NCBI RefSeq assembly: GCF_010015445.1
Contig: NC_053112.1
Coordinates: forward strand, 38,620,281-38,684,280
Direction: 5' to 3'
Length of the DNA: 64,000 nucleotides
DNA from: Perca fluviatilis
Lineage: Eukaryota > Chordata > Actinopteri > Perciformes > Percidae
A program made the position numbers and the translations under genes. The notes under the pieces are model-generated. The model ran no database searches and had not been told where the DNA came from. It saw only the letters and a list, made by a program, of their open reading frames with translations. Shown piece by piece: positions 56,201-64,000 of this stretch (position 1 is the stretch's first letter; every line of letters starts with the position of its first letter).

Positions 56201-59200
56201 TTTACCCTGCAGAGTGGAATTTCCGGCGGCCCCTGAACAATCCCAGAAGTTGTTGGCTCTGGCAAAAAACCTCTTTGCAGCACGCCAAAACTTTCCATAT
56301 GCAAAACGGAAAACCCTGATTTAAAGAAGCTGGAATTAGAGAATTTTGACATTTAAAAAAAAAAATGACTCAAACCAGGGTAACCTCTAGCTCACCCAGT
56401 AGAGTGTGTGCCCCATTTAGGCTGAGGCCTTAGCAGCAGCATGGGTCGAATCCGATCCGCTGCCCTTTGCTGCATGTCGTCCCCCCTCTCTCTCCCCTTT
56501 CCTGTCTGCAAGCTGTCCTGTCAATTAAAGGCCATAAAAACCCCAAATTATATCATCTTAGACAGAAAAAAAATTACTCAAACCAGTTAAGCGATTATCA
56601 AAATAGTTGGCGATTCATTTAGCCTATAAATTGACTAAATGATTAATCGAATAAACTTTGTGACTCTAATTTCATATATCCATTATATTTACAGTGATAT
56701 GTTTTAAGCCCACAATTAAATGCACATTTGTTTGTTATCTTTCTGCCTCAAGTATCGCCCAGCTGTATGTGAAGATCTTCATGCCTGCTCTGCCGGTGAG
56801 TTTGGTGCATTCCAAACCCTCTGTATGACGATATAATACAAAACATACAGAGGTTTTCAATTTCTGCATGATCATTAGTCTCAAGCTCAAATTTGCCAAC
56901 ACTATGCCAAAGTAACACTGATTTATTTTTCTGTTTTCATTTTCAGGCTGCCTTTATGTACCAGCTGCAAGGGAGGTATCTTCAAAACCAGGTACAGCAA
57001 TGCAAACTACACTAAATGTTAAAGTTTATGGCTGAACCATAGTTATTAAAACTGATATTGATACCAGGTGCTGTTGTTTACAGGGAATTATATGGCCTCA
57101 GGTTGTGACAGGAGTGATCGCAAATATCCTCAATGCAATCATCAACTACCTCTTCCTCTACTGTCTGGATATGGGCGTTGCGTGAGTTTTCCAGCATTAG
57201 TATTTTGTAGCGGAGCTTAGTAATTATTAGCACATTATAACATTCAATTATGTCATTAAAAAACAATCAACCTCACATGACACCGTGACACCGTGGCGGG
57301 TGACACCGTGGCGGGTGACACTGTGGCAGGTGACACCTAGTTGACCAATCAGATTGCCTGGTCGGATCTACTTGTTGTATCATATTCAGTAATATCTTTT
57401 GTTTATTAATCTTAATGATCATCTGGATCCAAAATATATATGAAGTGTAGTTTCATAACCATGAACAGATGTCCACAAAATGTGAATATAACTGCTTTGT
57501 ACTGTTTGTTCTTTGCTCTAAATGTGCTGTTTTTTTGTTTTTCTTTAAGTGGATCTGCTGCAGCCAATGCTATCTCACAGTATTTGCTGGCTGTTATCTT
57601 ATTCGCGTACATCTGCTGCAGGGGTCTGCACAAGGCCACATGGGGAGGTCAGTTGTTTTCTCATTGTTTTTGAGATGTTTGACCACAAAATACATGAAAT
57701 TGATTAAATATATTTTATTTTCTCCTTATGGGGTTGACTGCAGTCATTGTCTTATTCTATCCAGTAATTTCATCCTCTTTCATCATTCAAGTCTCTGGTC
57801 TTTCAGAACTTCTAAATAGGTTGTCTGTTGTTGAACATTCCAGTTTTTAATGTTTAACTAGATTAGTTACACTCTATAACTGTGTAATGTTGTTTAGAGG
57901 AGAGTTTACAGTGTGACATAATTTGTCAGAAGGCTGTTGTATAAGACTAGCAATAATTTGCCAGTTGTGCAGTCATCCTGGCCTTTTTCTGACCTCAACA
58001 AAACATGCACATGTATTTATGTATTGACTGAATTTTAACCTGTGCTCTATTAAATTTGAAGCCCACTTTATGACTTCTAAAATACACCTGGAAGAGCATT
58101 TGAATAATTTCAAATAATAATCTTATACGATACAATATTTCTAAGCATAAATCTTGCATCAACATATGTCCATCCTTTTCTGTATTGAGATTTTAGCATA
58201 GCAGGAGTTTGCTCTAACATGAGAGGAGAAATGAAAAGATAACCTGTAGCTTAACGTAAAGACCTCTGACCCACAGGTTGGACACTGGACTGTCTGCAGG
58301 AGTGGGGACCCTTTGTCCGGCTGGCCATCCCCAGTATGCTCATGCTTTGTCTGGAGTGGTGGCTATTTGAAATAGGTGGATTCCTGGCCGGAGTGATCAG
58401 TGAGACTGAGCTGGGAGCTCATTCTATAGCTTATGAGCTGATGGCCTTAGCTTACATGGTAACCCTCTGTTTGTGTACTGGTCATAGCTCTAGTAAAATA
58501 ATGGTACTAGCACTAATACACTTTTGATAATAACTGCTCTATTTCTTCCTATAGTTCCCACTTGGATTTGCTGCTGCTGCCAGTGTAAGGGTTGGAAATG
58601 CTCTTGGTGCAGGAAACATAGAGCAGGCCAAACTGTCTTCCAAAGTCCCCATCATTTGTGCATGTAAGACCCCATGCATACTGTACATGATAACTGAAAC
58701 ACCTTTTCACTTGAGTGATAGTAGTAGTTTTGTATTAAGAATTGGTGTTTTAACGGGCCATAGTTGATCCATGGTCCATACGGATAAACACTCACGGTTT
58801 GGAATGCATGTGAACCGCGAATTAATTGCGAAGTTTCACGTGTGTTATGTTATGTTCACTTGAACAGCATTTCTTAAAACCAATCACAATCGTCTTGGGC
58901 GGTGCTAAGCACTGCACGGAGCCACGGTGCCGCTGCAAAATAGCCTCAGGAAGGAAGTTGTTTTGGTGGAACGTGTGTACGTTCAAAAATAGTTTTAGTC
59001 GTGCAACAGAAAACTCAGATTGGACAGATAGTCTAGCTAGCTGTCTGGATTTACCCTGCAGAGATCTGAGGAGCAGTTAACCATAGTCCTTAGAAATCCA
59101 CCGGAGTTTACAATGACAACACAACGGAAATCCGGTTGAAAAAAAGGACATACGGCGGAATTCCCGGCGGCACCGGAGCAATCCCGGAAGTGGAAGGTCG

Positions 59201-62200
59201 TGGGAAAAACAATACAGACGGTGCATTTCTGAAACTGGTAAACCTTGTGGTGCATTCAAAGTTATTGAAAAATACCCTTTTCTCATCTGTTCAACAGCAA
59301 TTTACTGGTGAAATATTGTATATAAGTTATTTTTATAAGTTATTGTTATTATATTTTTGAGGACTGATTTAAATTTCCTCATAAAACTAACAGCAACACA
59401 GACAACATGAAAACAGGTATTGGAAATTGAAAATACAAATACATAGTCATGCATTAGAACTGCATGCCAGTCACCTGAAAATAGTGTTTATAGTAACTGG
59501 TGCTATTAATCTAAAAGCCATACAGCATCACAGTGAAGAAAAAGTTATAGTGACTTGTTGATGCAGTGATCAGGCAGTGGTCTGAGTCATTACGTTCCAC
59601 TGCTGTTTTCTTGGCCTTATCACCACTCCTGCTGTAAATATCAGCTGTGTGTAGCCTGGACTGACATCAAATACATTTTGTTTGAATTGATGTTTTATCT
59701 GAAGTTTATTTCAAAGACTTGAATTGAACTTTTGACCCATTACAAAATATCTCTCAGTTTGAATCAGAGAAAAGTTCAACCCACAAATGGCAGCATCAAT
59801 AGTCACACTTCATATGTAAAAGAATCATTGCAATTATTGTATAAACCACAGTTTTGAGCATTGAATTACTTCTTAGACTTGAACCCTTTCTTATGTTTAC
59901 TTTTCCCCCTGGTGATTTTAATATGTAAATTATTACTACGGAAATTATTTCTAACGCACAAATTGTTCAGTGTACAATTTATGAACAACGGCTTTTTGGT
60001 GTTTTTTTCATGGCAGTCATAGTTGCATGTTTTGTTGGATCCAGCATCAGCCTCGCCAGAAATGTCATTGGATACATCTTCACATCAGAGCAGTAAGTAA
60101 AGTCTTCTAATTTCTTGCACTGACAGTTATTCATTTTTAGCCAGCGCGAAGGACGTCTACATTCCGATTGGTTGCCACTGAACCACGTCATAGCTCATTA
60201 CCATAAAGTTGACCTACTTTCAACTTTCTGCTTGACGCTCTGTTCGAACAGATTTGCCGCTTTGTGCAGCTGAGAGAAGCCAACTTCCATTGACAATAAA
60301 TGAATGAATGGAACTTGGTTTCATCAGCTGGTTATCTCCCGTGGCGCGGCTGTGCCGTTTCTGTTTCTTTCTCTGCGGCAGCAGGCGAAGCTTCAAAGTG
60401 CGGTAGAGTGACGACCGCGTGTTGGCACTGGTTCTTCAATCAGCTCCGTCTTTTGGCTAATCGGGAGCGTCTAGCAGGATTTCCTTGTTGAATCATGAAC
60501 ATGTTTCTCAAAGTCTTTTGCATGCTACTTCAGCGCCTTGTCCGAACTTGGAATGGGTCCGTTAATTCAGAGCGCACATGGGCCGCCTCACTGTTAATTG
60601 AGATGATGTCCCTCTTTTTTTAAGTCCATCAATAATCTCTACCTGCATTTTTTTAGAGACATTTTACAGAGGGTTGCTGACGTCATGATCATATTGGGCT
60701 TATTGCATCTTGCTGATGCTGTTGCGGTGAGAAACAACCTCATGCAAGTAATCAGGAATTCAGACCCAATATTAACACATACATAATGTGATTTGACAAA
60801 CTTGATTTGGGCAGGGTGTGGCTGGAGGGGTTCTCAGAGGAGCAGGGAAACAGTTGATTGGTGCTCTGTGTAACCTGGTGGGATACTACTTCATTGGTTT
60901 CCCTATTGGTGTGTCCCTAATGTTTGCAGCAAACATGGGCATTGTAGGTAAGACCCGACCATTAATGTACAGTTCTGTAATTACTGCTGTATTATCTCCT
61001 GCTTGTCAAGTAACTTTCAGGAAAGCCATTAAAACTCTTCTCTCGTCTCTGTAAAAGGACTGTGGACAGGACTTTGCATTTGTGTGTTTATGCAGTTGAT
61101 TTTCTATGCTACATTTGTGTGCAAGCTCGATTGGAAGAAGGCTGCTGAAGAGGTGCGTACATACCTACCTACCTACCTACCGACCGTATCCCTTGACCAA
61201 TCAAAATGTGATTGTTTCCTTTGGGTAACATTTTGTATTTGAAGGGGTGTGCATAAGACTGACATGACACCTGTCATGAACATGAAGGAGTCTTTTGAAG
61301 GTTCATGACTGTTGTCATTAAATGTCATTCTGTACATTAGGAAACTTTTAATGCTAAGTTAGCATTGTTTGTTATGACAACTTGACTTTAACAAAGACAA
61401 CAATATATGTGTCATAAATATAGAATAGAATAGAATAAATCTTCCAGGTGGAAATTTTTCTTTGGCTCACCAGACATACAAGACAGAGAAACATACAGAC
61501 AACATCTCAGACATAGTAAGTGGAGTATAAAAAGATGAAATGAAAGAAAAGAAAATATCAGGATAAAAAAGAATAAATATGCTTAAATGCATTAAAATAG
61601 CAGTTCAGTTTGATGTTGTCACTTGGTTTGGTTGAGGATACTGATGGCATTTGGAATTTTGATTTTTTAAATACATGTATATGTATATGTTATGGCAGGC
61701 CTAATTATCAAACGTTAAAAAGCTATTTTTCATTCATTCATTTCAGTCATTAAGTGGTTGGTTTTTACCTTGGTTGTCATGAAACCATTATAATTGTGTG
61801 ATGAATAATTCCCTTGACCACAAGTAAAGTGGAACCATTTGGACTTGTCATTAAGATGTCATAAAAGTTAAAAAGACCAGTTTGACGACAGTTAATGCAC
61901 TACCAGGTGATTTAATGAGTTTTGGACAAGTAACGTTAGGTATAGGCTAGTCTTGCTTTGCCAGACTATCCACACGCTGTGGAGTGGAGAAGGGTCTGGC
62001 TAGTCCACACAGCATTCCAGGATGGGAGAAAAACATGCTCTGGTTTATTGGCATGTCTTTAAACCAATCACAATTGTCATGGGAGCTGCTATGCACCAGA
62101 CAGAGCCGCTTCAAAATGTTGTGTGAGAGAAAACTCAGATTGGACAGATAGTCTGGCTAGCTGTCTGGATTTACCCTGCAGAGATCTGAGGAGCTGTTAA

Positions 62201-64000
62201 CCATAGTCCTCAGAAATCCACCGGAGAATTCAGTCACAAAATTCAGTCACAAAAGAAAGCGGAAGGAAACGTAAATCAGCGAAAAATATATGCATCCGGC
62301 AGAATTTCCTGCAGCACCAGAGCAATCCCGGAAGTGGAATGTCAAGGATATATACTAGGTATAAGCTAACGCTACTTGTTGTCAAACAAGCTAACTAGCT
62401 AACGGCAGCTAACTACAGGTGGCGGTTACTTTAGCAACAAGTAGTGCAAACTGATCTTATAACTTTTATGACCTCTTAATGACAAGTCCAAATGGTTCCC
62501 CTTTATTTGAGGTCAAGGGAATTATTCATGACACCGTTAGAAAAGCATTCAATGGTGAAATTAAACTTCATGACAAATCCAAATTGTTTTACTTTACTTG
62601 AGGTTAGGTTTAGGAAAAATCATCATGACACAATTATAATTGTCTCCTGACAGCCAATGTAAAAACCAACCACTTAATGGGCCCTATTTTAACGATCTGA
62701 AACGAAAGTATCAAACGTGAAACGCAAGTAACTTTGTGTCCGGATCTCGGCTGCTGTTGCTATTATACCGGCGGGATAAATGACTCTTGCGCCCGACGCA
62801 AATCTAAAATGGGTTGGTCTGAAGTAGCTAGGTGTGGTTTGGGCGTAACGTGCAATAAACCAATCAGAGCGTCATCTCACATTCCTTTTAAGAGCAGGCG
62901 CGCTTGTTCCATGGCGGATTGCTATTATGACGGCGGATTTGCCTGGCGCACGCCAGCGGGAGCTGTCCAAGATGCGGCAAAGTAAATGCCCGTCTTGACC
63001 AGGTGGCGATGTTGCTGCGGCCTCTTGGGCGCATCTCCTCAAGTCTGGAGAGGATTGCTGCAGCCATGGAGCGTGGGCCTCCAAACGCACCACCTGCTCC
63101 TGTTGTGCCCCTTCCTCCTCCCCCCACTCCATCTCCGTCCACCCGCTCCACCATGAGAGCATCGCGCATTGTCACTCCCGGACCAGATCCCGCCGGAGTG
63201 TTGTGCACATGCTACATTATGGCCAAGCATGTGCCCCTAAAATAGCATCTGAATAACGCACCACTGACTTTAGACTAGGTTTTTCCTGGTCGGTGGCGGA
63301 ATTGTTTTCTGAAACTGCAAAATAGCACCAGGGAACATTTGTGCCTGAACACGCCGCCTCTTTTAGCTGAACCATCCCTAATTCACCGACATGCGTCTGT
63401 GGATGGCAAATCTGTCGCAAAATAGGAATGATACGTGCTTCGGTGTACAAAGGCAATTGCGCTGAGTGCAAGATAGGGCCCAATGAGTTTAATGTTATAT
63501 TAACATATAAAGCTAAATAGGTTTTTTAAAGTTTGATAATTAGGCCTGCCATGACATGTTTGTGACATGTTATGTTGTCTAGGTTTATTTCAAATTGCCA
63601 TAAAAAAGAGATTGACAGGTGATGTCTTGCTTAATGTCAAGTTGTCATAACAGTCAAAAAGACTCCTTTTATGCACACCCTTTTAAATAAAGTGTTACCT
63701 TACTGTGTCTCGAGATGAGTTTCAAGTTAAAACCTGCTATTAACAAGTGTTTTTAATGTCTCTGATCAGGCTGTTGTGAGAGCAGGAGTCCAGATCAAAG
63801 AAGAAAATGAGATGGTTGGGATGGAAAATACAGGTAAGCTCCAACACCCTAAATGAAACATTCTCATGTGACAGTATGTTGTTTAAACTAAAGGTTCTCT
63901 CCAAACCTCCAGACTCAAATCAGAACCAGTACCAGGTCAGCGCTACTGCATCTAGTGGTGAGATTGCTGAGGTGGACCACGCATATCAGGAGGCGCATAT
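53057..64000 (+). CDS. slc47a1: MATE-family H+/organic cation antiporter, SLC47A1-like (3' end beyond window)
   Basis: Join of 53057-53248, 54912-55013, 55141-55209, 55422-55570, 56753-56795, 56947-56991, 57084-57181, 57550-57647, 58277-58458, 58555-58663, 60017-60092, 60657-60726, 60815-60947, 61058-61152, 63770-63833 and 63913 to the window end; about 537 codons, phases consistent. Human MATE1 is 570 residues, so only the extreme C-terminus, including the last membrane helix, is missing. Signatures: [88 protein letters not shown]. Glu292, Glu297 and Glu319 fall at a constant offset of 19 from human Glu273, Glu278 and Glu300; at the site matching Glu389 there is Asp408. Known role: plasma-membrane proton-coupled export of organic cations in kidney and liver. 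slc47a2-type paralogues cannot be fully excluded. Confidence 0.92.
53755..54810 (-). mobile_element. L2/Maui-like LINE fragment with internal deletion (slc47a1 intron 1)
   Basis: Minus strand. 54810-54533 reads [20 protein letters not shown] then [19 protein letters not shown] (linker before RT). 54500-53990 has the RT motifs [20 protein letters not shown] and [12 protein letters not shown]. 54190-53758 has [26 protein letters not shown] and the C-terminal region. Much of the RT N-terminal part is missing and several frameshifts are present. It ends about 100 nt before slc47a1 exon 2, in opposite orientation. Confidence 0.88.
54912..55013 (+). CDS. slc47a1: slc47a1 exon 2 (TM1)
   Basis: 34 codons: [20 protein letters not shown] then [14 protein letters not shown]. 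Follows CTCCAG; donor GTGAGG. Confidence 0.93.
55141..55209 (+). CDS. slc47a1: slc47a1 exon 3 (TM2)
   Basis: 23 codons: [20 protein letters not shown] then ISQ. Strong T-rich acceptor ending GCAG; donor GTAGTG. A decayed copy lies at 45391. Confidence 0.93.
55422..55570 (+). CDS. slc47a1: slc47a1 exon 4 (TM3)
   Basis: Codes [20 protein letters not shown], then [20 protein letters not shown] and [11 protein letters not shown] decayed copy lies at 45597. Confidence 0.93.
55920..56260 (+). repeat. Interspersed repeat family M, copy B (slc47a1 intron 4)
   Basis: GTCTCGCAATGCCAGACCTT hairpin, then CAGATTGGACAGATAGTCTA. It lacks the GATCTGAGGAGCAG stretch of the other copies (internal deletion). 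Confidence 0.8.
56379..56575 (+). mobile_element. tRNA-derived SINE, same family (slc47a1 intron 4)
   Basis: TAGCTCACCCAGTAGAGTGT (box A), GGGTCGAATCCGATCC (box B), TGCCCTTTGCTGCATGTCGT and CAATTAAAGGCC tail. Flanked by the perfect 11-bp repeat ACTCAAACCAG at 56368-56378 and 56576-56586. Confidence 0.9.
56753..56795 (+). CDS. slc47a1: slc47a1 exon 5
   Basis: 43-nt exon coding [15 protein letters not shown] (compare YVTIFIPALP in human MATE1). CCTCAAG acceptor, GTGAGT donor. Confidence 0.9.
56947..56991 (+). CDS. slc47a1: slc47a1 exon 6
   Basis: 15 codons, [15 protein letters not shown], phase 0 at both ends. TTTTCAG acceptor, GTACAG donor. Confidence 0.9.
57084..57181 (+). CDS. slc47a1: slc47a1 exon 7 (TM5)
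   Basis: Codes [20 protein letters not shown] then [12 protein letters not shown]. Matches IVLPQIVTGVAANLVNALANY in human MATE1. Confidence 0.93.
57287..57336 (+). repeat. 15-bp minisatellite
   Basis: About three units of TGACACCGTGGCGGG with small changes, in slc47a1 intron 7. Confidence 0.85.
57550..57647 (+). CDS. slc47a1: slc47a1 exon 8 (TM6)
   Basis: Codes [20 protein letters not shown] then [20 protein letters not shown] acceptor, GTCAGT donor. Confidence 0.93.
58277..58458 (+). CDS. slc47a1: slc47a1 exon 9 (TM7-8, conserved Glu cluster)
   Basis: Contains [20 protein letters not shown] and [20 protein letters not shown]. These carry the glutamates matching human Glu273, Glu278 and Glu300, needed for cation/proton exchange in mammalian MATE1. 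Confidence 0.94.
58555..58663 (+). CDS. slc47a1: slc47a1 exon 10 (MATE signature)
   Basis: Codes [20 protein letters not shown] then [27 protein letters not shown] is the family's best-conserved stretch. Confidence 0.94.
58850..59215 (+). repeat. Interspersed repeat family M, copy C (slc47a1 intron 10)
   Basis: 5'-truncated: starts near ACCAATCACAATCGTC, keeps CAGATTGGACAGATAGTCTA, GATCTGAGGAGCAGTTAACC and the CAATCCCGGAAGTGGAA end. Confidence 0.8.
60017..60092 (+). CDS. slc47a1: slc47a1 exon 11
   Basis: Codes [20 protein letters not shown] then IFTSE, ending with two bases of a Gln codon. GGCAG acceptor, GTAAGT donor. Confidence 0.9.
60130..60560. repeat. GC-rich interspersed repeat between slc47a1 exons 11 and 12
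   Basis: Base composition rises sharply against the flanks (GACGTCTACATTCCGATTGG to GGGAGCGTCTAGCAGG). No open frame of note; looks like a DNA-element fragment. Ends not defined. Confidence 0.4.
60657..60726 (+). CDS. slc47a1: slc47a1 exon 12
   Basis: Codes [20 protein letters not shown] then AVA. The Asp408 in LHLAD lies where human MATE1 has Glu389. T-rich TTTTAG acceptor, GTGAGA donor. Confidence 0.9.
60815..60947 (+). CDS. slc47a1: slc47a1 exon 13 (TM10-11)
   Basis: Codes [20 protein letters not shown], then [20 protein letters not shown] and MGIVG. Very close to mammalian MATE1. Confidence 0.94.
61058..61152 (+). CDS. slc47a1: slc47a1 exon 14 (TM12)
   Basis: Codes [20 protein letters not shown] then [17 protein letters not shown] acceptor, GTGCGT donor. 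Confidence 0.92.
61953..62355 (+). repeat. Interspersed repeat family M, copy D (slc47a1 intron 14)
   Basis: Complete-looking, from GTCTTGCTTTGCCAGACTAT to CAATCCCGGAAGTGGAATGT. Sits inside the foldback element at 61223-63711. Confidence 0.8.
62683..63484. mobile_element. Harbinger-like MITE with GGGCCCTAT ends
   Basis: Ends TGGGCCCTATTTTAACG and GCAAGATAGGGCCCA, about 800 bp, with a GC-rich interior (GCGCCCGACGCA, GGCGCACGCCAGCGGG). The end sequence resembles non-autonomous Harbinger families common in fish. Open frames inside are low-complexity and unsupported. Confidence 0.7.
63770..63833 (+). CDS. slc47a1: slc47a1 exon 15 (cytosolic loop)
   Basis: Codes [20 protein letters not shown] then T. 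Lies after a 2.6-kb intron made largely of a foldback element. GATCAG acceptor, GTAAGC donor. Confidence 0.85.
63913..64000 (+). CDS. slc47a1: slc47a1 exon 16 (cut by window end)
   Basis: Codes [20 protein letters not shown] then VDHAYQEAH and is still open at the last base. Corresponds to the variable hydrophilic loop before the last helix of MATE1. Confidence 0.8.

Larger units (their letters stand above)
61223..63711. mobile_element. Long foldback element in slc47a1 intron 14, with nested inserts
   Basis: Outer ends GGTAACATTTTGTATTTGAA on the left, and the complement of GGTAACACTTTATTTAAAAG on the right. Arms keep mirrored blocks: GGGTGTGCATAA, AGGAGTCTTTT, GGCAGGCCTAATTATCAAAC (61695 and 63539), GTGGTTGGTTTTTAC (61752 / 62662) and GGACTTGTCATTAAGA (61842 / 62475). 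Inserted material: 61425-61660, repeat M copy D, and the GGGCCC MITE. No coding region. Confidence 0.82.

Noticed and set aside
62734..63245. Overlapping open frames on both strands near 62.7-63.5 kb
   Set aside because: They lie in the GGGCCC-ended MITE and are GC-rich low-complexity frames without homology.

Overview
The window is vertebrate, most likely a percomorph teleost fish. The evidence is large introns with canonical GT-AG junctions, two recognisable vertebrate genes, many microsatellites, tRNA-derived SINEs, and fish-type LINEs (L2-like, RTE/Rex3-like, L1/Tx1-like) and DNA transposons. I see no bacterial genes, no CRISPR array and no intact virus.

Two genes lie head-to-tail on the + strand. 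The first is FRMPD1 (FERM and PDZ domain containing 1), complete from its start codon to its stop: 14 coding exons between 11786 and 39984. The joined reading frame closes exactly at 2,142 codons plus stop. Its order is a basic N-terminal segment, a PDZ domain, a FERM domain and a very long acidic/Ser-rich tail with a conserved LGN/AGS3-binding-type motif and a helical C-terminal block. About 13 kb downstream is a SLC47A-family MATE transporter (MATE1-like, slc47a1), with 16 coding exons from 53057 to the window end; its last transmembrane segment lies beyond the window. The first 11.7 kb holds no coding sequence I can support. It should contain upstream or 5'-UTR introns of FRMPD1, because the ATG sits four bases after a splice acceptor.

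Most of the rest is transposable-element sequence, often nested. 9.2-11.5 kb has a hAT-like element split by another MITE, followed by a TTAA-flanked element carrying a further insert. 14.1-15.3 kb has an inverted-repeat element split by a Tc1/mariner MITE. 16.9-20.0 kb has two TTAA-flanked elements that share one target site; the second is a 2.56-kb inverted-repeat element with a 194-bp tandem array near its centre. 47.2-52.5 kb is a three-level LINE nest: L1-like inside a full-length RTE/Rex3-like element inside an older L2-like fragment, with both target-site duplications visible. 61.2-63.7 kb is a long foldback element with other elements inside it. At 45.4-45.7 kb lies a decayed genomic duplicate of two MATE exons, about 10 kb upstream of the functional ones.

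The two genes have no evident functional link; they are neighbours. I found no clear case for a previously undescribed system. The strongest leads are the TTAA palindromic element with its internal satellite, a core module it shares with a second palindrome, the MATE exon relic, and the conservative Glu-to-Asp change at a transport-relevant MATE position.
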